Origin: Collimonas arenae
Lineage (GTDB): Bacteria; Pseudomonadota; Gammaproteobacteria; Burkholderiales; Burkholderiaceae_D
DNA: 64,000 nt
Reading direction: 5' to 3'
NCBI RefSeq assembly: GCF_000786695.1
Contig: NZ_CP009962.1
Location: forward strand, 4,712,001 to 4,776,000
In this document: positions 9,072-19,400 of the stretch, one piece after another
How the letters are laid out: every line of letters begins with the position of its first letter
Position numbering within the stretch: the stretch's first letter is position 1
Position numbers and translations under genes: made by a program
Notes under the pieces: generated by a model
The model's database searches: none
Told to the model about the DNA's origin: nothing
The model's input: only the letters and a program-made list of their open reading frames with translations

Positions 9072-11420
9072 ATGACAGACATTTCTGGATTTCATGCCAT
9101 ATTACTGCTTGCACAATTGCGACTTACCCGGCTACTGAACGTCACGACAAATGGCTTCAGTCGCGTTTTTAAACGAAGCGGACAACGGAATGCGACACCG
9201 GGTAAAAAACGAAATCGCTGGCTGATCACAATGTTGGTGGCGATTGCCATGTTGTTTTCAGCTGGGAATATGGCAAAGCAGAGTATTTTCAATTTGCATT
9301 GCGAATTAAGCGATGGCGTGCTGTGCTATCCCGGAGATGGGTCAGAGTTAAACGGCAGAAAAATGGATCGCGTTACGCATGAGTTGCTTGCGAAACCGTT
9401 TAGCGCAGGATTAGCGAGTGGCCTCACAATGGAGCTGACGCTATTGTTTTTCGCCAGCTTCCTGATGCCGTTAGGCGCCCGGGAATTGTCGCAACAAGAC
9501 TGGGATTTGGAATGGCTGGTTACCCTGCCGATATCCCGGAAAAATTTGCTATGGGGTCGCTTACTTGAACGCAGCGTCGTCAATCCAGTCGGATGGCTAT
9601 TGCTCTGGTCAACCTGTCTCTTGATTGCCTGGTATTCCGGTTATCGGTGGAGCGCACCGATCATCGCAGTTTTCGCCGCCTTTTCTTTATTGCTGCCGGC
9701 CGCGTCAATAAGAACGCTGATCGACACCGGGTTACGTTTATCTCTTCCCCCTTCACAAATGCGCAACCTGCAGGGCATTATTTCCCTAGTCAATCTGCCA
9801 GTTCTATATCTGGCTATCGCTTTTGGCATGAAGACGGAAATTTCATTCATCTTCGATTGGGCGCGCGCTTTCCCGTCCTGGACGGCCTGGACTCCACCAG
9901 GACTGGTCATACAAGCGATCAACGCCCATGACATGACCCATGCGCTGATGGCTTCAATGGCGTTAATAATTGAAGTAATTACGATTGTGTGCGCAAGCAT
10001 TCTCATATTGCAATACCAGCTGCGCAACGGCATTGTCGCGGCAGGCGGGCGCGAAAGCGTCAAGCGCTCGGCACTCGCTGGCGTCGCCAGAAAAACGAGA
10101 TGGAATCTCGCCATCGGCTCAGTTGTTCAGCGCCGCGAATTGAGACTCCTAAGTCGCGACCGGAATTTTCTGGTGCAAAGTTTAATACTGCCGGTTGTCA
10201 TTGTTCTGAGCCAGTTAGTACTCAACGGCCGCTTTAGCAGTGTTTCGCAAATTAGCGGTAGCCCTACCATGATGGCTTCCATGGCATTCGCCATTAGCGC
10301 TTACGTACTCATGCTATCTGCCTTTCAGACGCTCAATGCCGAGGGTGGAGCACTCTGGATGCTCTACACATTTCCACATTCTATTCAAAACGTCCTCAAA
10401 GAAAAGGCGCAACTGTGGGCCGTTGTAGCGCTGCTTTACCCTTTTGCGATATTCGCTATCGGCATCTATTTTTCCCGTGCGATCAACTGGGAACTGCTAG
10501 GTTTGCTATGCCTGGTGTTGCTGGGGATACCGATATATTCCCTTATTGCCGTTTCCTTAGGAGTATTTGCTTGCGACCCCATGGCGCAGGACGCGCAGAC
10601 CAAGGTACGTCCAACTTACGTCTATTTATATGTACTGCTATCAGGTCTGTATGGCTACACGCTGTTTGCCGATGCATGGTGGCAAAAACTGGTTCTCGTC
10701 ATTCTCACAGGGTCTCTTTCCCTGGCGCTATGGCAAAAGGCGCGCGATGAAATACCCTACCTGCTCGATCCTGCTGAATCACCAGCAGCGCGCGTATCTA
10801 CCGCCGATGGCTTGATTGCAGCAATGCTGTTTTTTGTGCTGCAAAGCGTATCAGTATTGATCATGAGCGATGGCTCCAGGAACATCAGTGATTCGGCGGT
10901 GGTTATAGGATTCATTATCGCCGGCACGTTGACCTATTGCTTAACGAGATACACGTTTTGGCGTACAAAGGCACAAGGCGTGCCTGCGGTAACCGGCAGC
11001 AACTTGGGTACTTCGGTTGGCTGGGGATTATGCGGAGGCGCATTGTCTGCGATCCTCGGTCTCGTCTACATCTATGTCATTCGCCATTTGGATTTATGGC
11101 AAGGCTCAAACCCTGTCGTTGAATTATCTAGTCGTGTCTGGCTGATCGGATTGGCGGTGGTTGCTGCGCCTTTATTTGAGGAATTTATATTTCGCGGCTT
11201 AATTTTCGGCGGCCTGCGCAGATCGATGCCGTCTTTCACTGCGATTCTCATGAGCGCCGCTATTTTTGCGATCGTACATCCGCCGCAATCGATGCTCCCT
11301 GTATTTGTTCTTGGCGTCTGTACGGCATTCGCATACGACCGGACGAAAACGCTGCTTGCCCCAATGCTGGTGCATGCAATTTACAATGCTGTAGTCATTG
11401 GATTTCAATTGACGATGTAA
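9072..11420 (+). CDS. ABC-2 permease fused to C-terminal CPBP intramembrane protease domain
   Basis: 782 residues. The first ~590 residues form the membrane permease, with many hydrophobic segments and a long soluble stretch around residues 330-370 (RKTRWNLAIGSVVQRRELRLLSRDRNFLVQ). The last ~130 residues carry a complete CPBP/Abi domain: EEFIFRGLIFGGLRR (EExxxR), a His in FAIVHPPQS and VHAIYNAV (HxxxN). CPBP proteins include CAAX prenyl-endopeptidase relatives and bacteriocin-immunity or peptide-processing proteases. The fusion suggests export coupled to intramembrane processing. It is paired with the upstream ATPase; substrate unknown. Confidence 0.88.
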   Translation: MTDISGFHAILLLAQLRLTRLLNVTTNGFSRVFKRSGQRNATPGKKRNRWLITMLVAIAMLFSAGNMAKQSIFNLHCELSDGVLCYPGDGSELNGRKMDRVTHELLAKPFSAGLASGLTMELTLLFFASFLMPLGARELSQQDWDLEWLVTLPISRKNLLWGRLLERSVVNPVGWLLLWSTCLLIAWYSGYRWSAPIIAVFAAFSLLLPAASIRTLIDTGLRLSLPPSQMRNLQGIISLVNLPVLYLAIAFGMKTEISFIFDWARAFPSWTAWTPPGLVIQAINAHDMTHALMASMALIIEVITIVCASILILQYQLRNGIVAAGGRESVKRSALAGVARKTRWNLAIGSVVQRRELRLLSRDRNFLVQSLILPVVIVLSQLVLNGRFSSVSQISGSPTMMASMAFAISAYVLMLSAFQTLNAEGGALWMLYTFPHSIQNVLKEKAQLWAVVALLYPFAIFAIGIYFSRAINWELLGLLCLVLLGIPIYSLIAVSLGVFACDPMAQDAQTKVRPTYVYLYVLLSGLYGYTLFADAWWQKLVLVILTGSLSLALWQKARDEIPYLLDPAESPAARVSTADGLIAAMLFFVLQSVSVLIMSDGSRNISDSAVVIGFIIAGTLTYCLTRYTFWRTKAQGVPAVTGSNLGTSVGWGLCGGALSAILGLVYIYVIRHLDLWQGSNPVVELSSRVWLIGLAVVAAPLFEEFIFRGLIFGGLRRSMPSFTAILMSAAIFAIVHPPQSMLPVFVLGVCTAFAYDRTKTLLAPMLVHAIYNAVVIGFQLTM

Positions 11421-11617
11421 ATTGCACGGCATCAACATCATGCAGTGCAAGCGACGTCGAAAGAACTAAATTATTACTCTTCCCAGACAACTTACGTTCA
11501 CACGGATCCAACCCTCGCAATCCGTATACATAAACCGATGAATTCCCTCTGCTCGCAATGCGAGAGAGGGATTTTCCTTTATTGCGCACACCATTCTGGC
11601 GCGCGCTGTATTTTGCT

Positions 11618-11830
11618 TCAGTCGCTGGTGATGATAAGACAGCCCCTCATAATCCTGACGCGGACGGGAGAATGCGGCGCAAAGCCGGCCTGCTTGAGAC
11701 CGGCGCCACACAAATGGATCCAGAGTGATTCGGGATTGTCGTCCTGGTAGAAAGAGACGGTGAGCCGCTGCGCCGGTTCATTAAAACCTGTTGACGTGCG
11801 GGTGTCTCGCGTAGAATTGCGCTTAGCCAT
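11618..11830 (-). CDS. SymE-family type I toxin
   Basis: 70 residues with the SymE_toxin core near the C-terminus: LWIHLCGAGLKQAGF, then PVRVRIMRGCLIIT. This closely follows the family pattern W-x-L-x-G-x-W-L-x-x-AGF...V-x-V-x-V-x-x-G-x-L-V-I. SymE proteins are AbrB-fold-derived RNA-degrading or nucleoid-condensing toxins, usually SOS-induced and held down by an antisense RNA (SymR) over the 5' end. CGGAG lies upstream of the ATG. I saw no clear LexA box in the upstream 150 bases, and an antisense RNA cannot be read directly. One oddity is the replacement of the usual Trp in GxWL by Gly. Confidence 0.75.
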   Translation of the reverse strand: MAKRNSTRDTRTSTGFNEPAQRLTVSFYQDDNPESLWIHLCGAGLKQAGFAPHSPVRVRIMRGCLIITSD

Positions 11831-12333
11831 GAATAACTCCGTTTTAGTTGTTTGTGGTTAGCGGTACTTGGATGTTGTCGCATCCTTGTGCCGCGCTTCT
11901 TGCCTTGCCTGCCAGCCCTGCGCAGGTGTTCAGGTACAACAGCTTTGCCTTCGCCACCCCTGCAGAATTTTCCTTTTCCTGTGTGGCGACGCAGACTCGG
12001 CGTTCGATACAGTAGCACCAACAGCGCAATAAATATCGCTTAAAACGCCTTTCCTGAAATTTTAAGAAAAAGCATAGCCGGGAAATTATTGCGGATGGCG
12101 ATGTCGCCTCCCTGTTCTAAAAATCCAGTATTCGCTGTCATGTATTGCGCGTAAAGGCCATGCAAAATATTGCGGCGAACAACGGTTTTTTACCAGGAAG
12201 TTCAGGAAGATATGGGAGGATGTGTCATTGCAAGAGCTGGCCTCAAGCCCGCTATGTCCTGCGCTTGCAATCTGGACTATCGCCGAAGCACAGGCGATGC
12301 GCTAACATATCAAAAAATGTCCGGGTCCAAAAT
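11831..12333. other. Intergenic, promoter of SymE gene; possible antisense RNA
   Basis: About 500 bases between the leftward toxin gene and the rightward DUF4359 gene. Several open frames overlap here in different frames, but none has a credible ribosome binding site or composition. By analogy with symE, the bases next to the toxin start would be the place for an antisense RNA, but no promoter is convincing enough to call. Confidence 0.35.
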
Positions 12334-12645
12334 ATGAAACCAACCTCAGCCATCGTCATAGCGTCAATTCTGGGCGTATTGATTTTTACAAATCCTAAAA
12401 TCGACAACTATGAGCAGTACATTCATCAGGCAATTACCCAGGAAACCAGTCATCGGGATGGCTTGACCCAGGCAATCGGAACGCTATTTGGAGGGGTGGC
12501 CAGCAGCTTCATCGCTAACAGCACGGTGCGCAATAATTATGTTCTGTTCAGCATTTACGACTCGGATCTGGGCAATCAACATCTAAAGTATGTAGGGATC
12601 CTCGGCAATTTCTTTCAATTGGCAGGCCCGAAAAAGGATCAATAA
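12334..12645 (+). CDS. DUF4359-like secreted or membrane-anchored protein
   Basis: 103 residues from the ATG at 12334. An N-terminal hydrophobic segment (AIVIASILGVLIFTNP) is followed directly by an NP-x-x-x-x-Y-x-x-Y pattern (NPKIDNYEQYIHQAI), which resembles DUF4359 proteins. The rest is soluble and ends with KYVGILGNFFQL. The region resembles small envelope proteins of unknown function. The ribosome binding site is weak. A longer in-frame extension upstream (from 12145) lacks the family start and is not preferred. Confidence 0.6.
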   Translation: MKPTSAIVIASILGVLIFTNPKIDNYEQYIHQAITQETSHRDGLTQAIGTLFGGVASSFIANSTVRNNYVLFSIYDSDLGNQHLKYVGILGNFFQLAGPKKDQ

Positions 12646-12705
12646 GCGCTCCCTGTTGCCAGAGTCTGCATAGGATCGAAACGGTCAGGCTCCGTGTAAA
12701 AACAA

Positions 12706-13314
12706 TCAAAAACGGGATGGCGTCGACACTAGGTTAACCCAATGCAAAGTCGACTCGTCTTCGTCCCGCTTTGAAGCGTCATCGTTCAGCAAAATCGACT
12801 TGTCTTCCTCATTCTTGAAACCGTGATCGCCCTCTCCTCGCCGGCGCAGCCCGTTATATATTTCCCGCTGGTCTTTTCGATCGGCTCTGCGTATCAGCTG
12901 GCCAATTTTTTTATCCCCGTATGCAGCAATTGTCTGCATGAGCGCCTGCAATTCAGGTGCGTCGTCCAGATCCTCGACCAGACGACGCCAGACGCCGCTT
13001 TCATTCCACCGTTTGAAACGCATGTAAGTTGTGTTCCATTTCCCGAAACTGGCAGGTATTTTGTGCCACGCACATTGCTCAGCCACCAGCCATAGCACTG
13101 CATCGATAAACAGACGGTTGTTACGGCCGTTGGTTCCGCAGTCACCCTCCTTTCCCACCAACAGCGGCTCCAGCTTTTCCCACTGTTCGTCTTTAAGGAA
13201 AACAGCCGATCCAACAGGCTGCCCGATATGGTTTTCGACATAACGCTGCTGAAAAGTTGTATTTAACATTTTGCTATAGATGTAGCTATCAAAGTATGTT
13301 CGAAGAGAACTCAA
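12706..13314 (-). CDS. DUF4096 (IS5-type transposase N-domain) protein, possibly domesticated
   Basis: 202 residues. Residues about 40-120 (LKDEQWEKLEPLL, GRNNRLFIDAVLWLVAEQCAWHKIP, KWNTTYMRFKRWNESGVWRRL) match the DUF4096 N-terminal domain of IS5/IS402-type transposases. The DDE catalytic domain is absent: the rest is a charged tail (RRADRKDQREIYNGLRRRGEGDHGFK) that ends normally at a stop. The TTG at 13314 has AGGA at the right distance. No terminal inverted repeats of an insertion sequence are seen. It lies 127 bases downstream of the giant adhesin gene on the same strand. An intact short frame with a ribosome binding site argues for a retained DNA-binding protein, perhaps regulatory, but a truncated transposase is an alternative. 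Confidence 0.6.
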   Translation of the reverse strand: MSSLRTYFDSYIYSKMLNTTFQQRYVENHIGQPVGSAVFLKDEQWEKLEPLLVGKEGDCGTNGRNNRLFIDAVLWLVAEQCAWHKIPASFGKWNTTYMRFKRWNESGVWRRLVEDLDDAPELQALMQTIAAYGDKKIGQLIRRADRKDQREIYNGLRRRGEGDHGFKNEEDKSILLNDDASKRDEDESTLHWVNLVSTPSRF

Positions 13315-13354
13315 TCAATTCCTGGTAGTCCGCATTCCTGGGTATTTTGGATGT

Positions 13355-13385
13355 CCCTCCGCAACGACGTACTCATTGCGGAGGG
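13355..13385 (-). terminator. Hairpin downstream of the adhesin gene
   Basis: A perfect 10-bp stem (CCCTCCGCAA with its complement) around an 11-base loop, 57 bases after the adhesin stop codon and before the DUF4096 gene. There is no T-run after it on the minus strand, so it may be a weak terminator, an RNA-stabilising hairpin or an attenuator between the two genes. Confidence 0.5.
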
Positions 13386-13441
13386 TAGCCTGGCTAAGCG
13401 CTAATTTCACCCTCTTACCGAGAAACTCCTTATCTGCAAGA

Positions 13442-16400
13442 TCACCACGAATACCCGATCCCCGCGTTAATCAGGGTGTGGCTGGCAGATGTGGTACTCA
13501 CGCCAAACTTGACGATCGTGTTTTCTCTGATGCGAGCGCTAGCCCCGATCGCCAATGCGCCATAGCCGCCATAGCTACCGATACCGGCGCCCAATGAGAA
13601 GGTCTTGCCTGCATCAACCTGCGGCAGACCAGCCAACGCACCAGCCATCGCTACGCCACTGTAGGCAATGCGCTGTACGCTGCCAACCTGGTTCTGCAAG
13701 TTGTTGAGCTGCGATACATTCACCGCATCGGTTGCATTAACACCCGGCGCCACATTAGTAATACGACGTTCGCTGCCAGGAGCACCTACAGACACTGTAT
13801 TGTCCTGATCCGCCACAGAACCGGCACCCAACGCTACAGCGTTGTTGGCAATCGCTTGCGCTCCTGCCCCCATCGCCACAGAGTTATTGCCGGCGGCAAC
13901 CGAGTTAGAGCCGATTGCCACGGTAGGATCACCGGTAGCCTGGGCGTTATAACCGATCGCTACGGCACCCGACGAGGAAGCCAAGGCACGGAAGCCAACC
14001 GCAGTAGTGTTGGTATCGAGCGCCTGCGCATTGGAGCCCAGCGCCGTGGCGCCATCCTTGGTCGCTTGCGCACACAGGCCTGAACCTGTGGCGTCAATGC
14101 CATTGACGGTAGTACAGGTTGCAGGCGTCACCGTCTTGATGGCCGTGCCGCTGGTACCGCGAGTCTGCGCTGTGCCATCGCCGTTGGAACCTCCCATGAT
14201 TGTTCCACCCAGCATCGCGCCATTCGCAGCAGCAGCATTCGACGCATCGGCCAATGGTTTCAGCGCAGTATTTCCAGCAACCACAGCCACCAGGCCGGTT
14301 GACAGAGAGCCAATTTGGCTTAAACCCGTTGACAAGGACGACAATCCTGTCGACAACGACGTGACGTTGCTGTTAGTGCTGCTCAAACCAGTGGACAACG
14401 AAGAAATCCCACTTACCGCAGTACTCAAGCCAGTCGACGTCGATGTCGACAGCGACGTGACGTTACTGCCAATCGTGCTCAGGCCAGTTGACGTTGATGT
14501 CGACAGCGATGCCACATTGCTGTTGGTGCTACTCAAACCAGTCGACAGCGAAGCGATCCCCGTCGATGCAGAGGTCGACAGCGACGTCACGTTGCTGTTC
14601 GTCGTGCTCAAGCCGGTCGACAAGGAAGTAATCCCGCTTGTCGCCGTACTCAGGCCGCTCGAGGTCGATGTCGACAGGGATGATAGCTGACTGAAATTGA
14701 CCGCATCTGTAGGACGCGTACCCGCTGCAACGTTAGTCAAGGTTACCGGCGTGGTAGCGCCGACTCCGCCCAATGTGACACTGGTGTGGCCAGGATTGTC
14801 GTACTGAACTGAATTTGCAACACCAGTAGACAAGGAAGCTAACCCTGTCGATGTCGACGTCGACAATGAAGTCAAATTGCTATTCGTTACGCTCAGGCCA
14901 GTTGACAACGAACCGATGTTGCTAGCGTTGGTACTGATACCTGTCGAGGCGGAAGTCGACAACGACGTCACATTGCTGTTGGTCGTGCTCAAGCCTGTGG
15001 ACAACGAACCGATGTTGCTGGCATTCGTGCTGATGCCAGTCGATGTCGAGGTCGACAGCGACATTACGTTGCTATTGGTCGTGCTCAAGCCAGTCGACAA
15101 CGAACCGATGTTGCTGGCATTGGTGCTCAAGCCAGTCGACAACGAGCCGATGTTGCTGGCGTTGGTGCTGATACCGGTTGAGGTCGAAGTCGACAGAGAC
15201 GACACATTGCTGTTGGTGGTGCTCAGGCCAGTCGACAACGAACCGATATTGCTGGCATTGGTGCTGATACCAGTCGATGTCGAAGTCGACAGCGAGGTCA
15301 CGTTGCTATTGGTCGTACTCAGCCCAGTCGACAGCGAGCCGATGTTGCTGGCGTTGGTGCTGATCCCGGTCGAGGTCGATGTCGACAACGAAATCACATT
15401 GCTGTTGGTGGTGCTCAAGCCGGTCGACAGCGAACCAATGTTGCTAGCGTTGGTGCTGATCCCTGTCGATGTTGAGGTCGACAACGATGTCACGTTGCTG
15501 TTGGTCGTGCTCAGGCCAGTCGACAACGAACCGATATTGCTGGCGTTGGTGCTGATCCCTGTCGACGTCGACGTGGACAGCGAATCGACATTGCTATTCG
15601 TCGTGCTCAGGGATGTCGACAATGACGAGATGCCACTTGTCGCTGTGCTCAGCCCCGTCGAAGTTGACGTCGACAGACTATTTATTGCCTGATTCGAAGC
15701 ATTCAACTGCGAACCATTGACTGCATCTGTGCTTGTCGCAGTGAGCTGGCCTGACGCCACATTAGTGATCTGCCGCTCCGCTCCAGGCGCACCGACGCTG
15801 ACCACGCTCGTCGGGCTTGTTCCGGCTAACGCATACGAAGTTCCGCCTATCGTCACGCTCGAAGTTGGAGTCGACGCTGCCGTCGTCGATCCGGCACCCA
15901 GCGCGACGTCACCAGCGTTATTGGCAACTGCCCCGGAGCCTAACGCCAGGCCATTGGTTGCCACTGCGTTGGCTGTATCGCCTAAGGCTACCGATCCCGC
16001 CCCTCCTGCCGTCGAAGTACTGCCTAGAGCCACCGAGCCTTGGCCTGACGCCGAATTGGTGTTGCCCATGGCGACTGCACCCTGACCGTTGGCCGTATTA
16101 TTTAACCCGGTTGCGACGGCGCCATTACCAGTCGCCGTATTGGGATCTCCAATCGCCACTGCGCCATTACCGCTGGCGGTGTTCCCCACACCGATCGATA
16201 CCGCTTGTCCACCTGTCGCGACCGCACTTTGACCAATTGCCACGGCGCCATTCGAGTTCGCGGTGGCGCCGCTGCCTATCGCAATTGCATTTGTTCCAGT
16301 TGCAACACTGTCCGGTCCGGTTGAATTGGAATGGAAGTATTTGATTCCCTGGCTATTAATGCTATCGATTGCAGCACCAACGTTGCTGACCGCAGTGGTC

Positions 16401-19400
16401 GTTCCGTTGGCGTTGTACATTGTGTAGGACGGAGCACTGATGACGCCTGTCGCCGGATCATAAGCTGCACCGCCGCCCAGTGCTGCCGCAGCGCTGCTTC
16501 CTGTGTTATTGGCTATCGTCTGCAGCGAGGCAACGTTGCTATTGGTCGTGCTCAGACCCGTCGACAGCGAACCGATGTTGCTGGCGTTGGTACTGATGCC
16601 CGTCGATGTCGAGGTCGACAACGACGTCACATTGCTATTGGTCGTGCTCAGGCCAGTGGACAACGAGCCAATGTTACTGGCGTTCGTGCTGATGCCGGTC
16701 GAGGCCGAGGTTGACAAGGACGTCACATTGCTATTGGTCGTGCTCAAGCCAGTCGACAACGAGCCGATGTTGCTGGCGTTGGTGCTGATACCGGTTGAGG
16801 TCGAGGTTGACAAGGACGTCACATTGCTATTGGTCGTGCTCAAGCCAGTCGACAACGAGCCGATGTTGCTGGCGTTGGTGCTGATACCGGTTGAGGTCGA
16901 AGTCGACAGAGACGACACATTGCTGTTGGTGGTGCTCAGGCCAGTCGACAGCGAACCGATATTGCTGGCGTTGGTGCTGATGCCGGTCGAAGTTGACGTT
17001 GACAGCGAGGTCACGTTGCTGTTGGTGGTGCTCAAGCCGGTCGACAGCGAACCAATGTTGCTGGCGTTCGTGCTGATGCCGGTCGAGGTCGAGGTCGACA
17101 ACGACGTCACATTGCTGTTGGTCGTGCTCAGGCCGGTCGACAGCGAACCGATGTTGCTGGCATTGGTGCTGATGCCGGTCGAGGCCGAAGTCGACAGCGA
17201 CGTCACATTGCTGTTGGTCGTGCTCAGACCAGTGGACAACGAACCAATGTTACTGGCGTTGGTGCTGATACCAGTCGATGTCGAGGTCGACAGCGAAGTC
17301 ACATTGCTGTTGGTCGTGCTCAGGCCGGTGGACAAGGAACCGATATTGCTGGCGTTGGTGCTGATACCAGTCGATGTCGAGGTCGACAACGAACCGATGT
17401 TGCTGGCGTTGGTGCTGATCCCGCTCGAAGTCGAAGTCGACAGCGACGTCACGTTGCTGTTGGTCGTGCTCAGACCAGTGGACAACGAACCAATGTTACT
17501 GGCGTTGGTGCTGATGCCGGTCGAAGTTGACGTTGACAGCGAGGTCACGTTGCTGTTGGTCGTGCTCAAGCCGGTCGACAGCGAACCAATGTTACTGGCG
17601 TTGGTGCTGATCCCTGTCGATGTCGAAGTCGACAACGATGTCACGTTGCTATTGGTCGTGCTCAGACCGGTCGACAACGAGCCGATGTTACTGGCGTTGG
17701 TGCTAATCCCTGTCGAAGTCGAAGTCGACAACGATGTCACGTTACTATTGGTCGTGCTCAGACCGGTCGACAACGAGCCGATGTTACTGGCGTTGGTGCT
17801 AATCCCTGTCGAAGTCGAAGTCGAGAGCGATGTCACGTTGCTATTGGTCGTGCTCAGACCGGTCGACAACGAGCCGATGTTGCTGGCGTTCGTGCTGATC
17901 CCTGTCGAAGTCGAAGTCGAGAGCGATGTCACGTTGCTATTGGTCGTGCTCAAACCAGTGGACAGTGAACCGATGTTGCTGGCGTTCGTGCTGATGCCGG
18001 TTGAGGTCGAAGTCGACAGCGATGTCACATTACTGTTGGTTGTGCTCAAGCCCGTCGACAACGAATTGATGCCGCTCGTGGCAGTGCTTAATCCGCTTGA
18101 AGTCGACGACGATAATGACGATAACTGACTGAAGTTAACCGCGTCGGTTGGATTCACACCTGCCGCAACGTTAGTAAGAATGACTGGTGTAGTAGCGCCA
18201 ACGCCACCCAACGTAACGCTTGTGTGCGCAGGATTATCGTATTGAACCGAATTCGCAACTCCGGTTGATAAAGATGCAATGCCAGTCGATGTCGACGTCG
18301 AAAGCGAAATCACGTTGCTGTTGGTGGTGCTCAAGCCAGTCGACAGCGAACCGATGTTGCTGACATTGGTGCTGATGCCGGTCGATGTCGAAGTCGACAA
18401 CGAAGTCACGTTGCTGTTGGTCGTGCTCAAACCAGTCGACAACGAACCAATATTGCTGGCGTTAGTGCTGATCCCTGTCGATGTCGAGGTCGACAGCGAA
18501 GTCACATTGCTGTTGGTCGTGCTCAGGCCAGTGGACAACGATCCGATGTTACTGGCGTTGGTGCTGATCCCTGTCGATGTCGAGGTCGACAACGAGGTCA
18601 CATTGCTATTGGTGGTGCTCAGGCCGGTCGACAGCGAACCAATGTTGCTGGCATTGGTGCTGATCCCTGTCGATGTCGAGGTCGACAGCGAAGTCAGGTT
18701 GCTATTGGTGGTGCTCAAACCAGTCGACAATGAACCGATGTTGCTGGCGTTGGTGCTGATCCCGCTCGAAGTCGAAGTCGACAGCGACGTCACGTTGCTG
18801 TTGGTCGTGCTCAAACCAGTCGACAACGAACCGATGTTGCTGGCGTTGGTGCTGATCCCTGTCGATGTCGAGGTCGACAGCGAAGTCACATTGCTGTTGG
18901 TCGTACTCAAGCCAGTGGACAGCGAACCGATATTGCTGGCGTTGGTGCTGATGCCGGTTGAGGTCGACGTCGACAGCGAAGCCACGTTGCTGTTGGTCGT
19001 GCTCAGGCCAGTGGACAACGATCCGATGTTACTGGCGTTGGTGCTGATTCCTGTCGATGTCGAGGTCGACAACGAGGTCACATTGCTATTGGTGGTGCTC
19101 AGGCCGGTCGACAAGGAGCCGATGTTACTAGCATTGGTGCTGATACCGGTCGATGTCGAGGTCGACAGCGAAGACACATTGCTGTTGGTGGTGCTCAAGC
19201 CAGTCGACAACGAACCAATGTTGCTAGCGTTGGTGCTGATCCCTGTCGATGTCGAGGTCGACAGCGAAGACACATTGCTGTTGGTGGTGCTCAGGCCGGT
19301 CGACAGCGAGCCGATGTTGCTGGCGTTGGTGCTGATGCCGGTTGATGCCGAAGTCGACAGCGACGTCACATTGCTATTGGTCGTGCTCAGGCCGGTCGAC

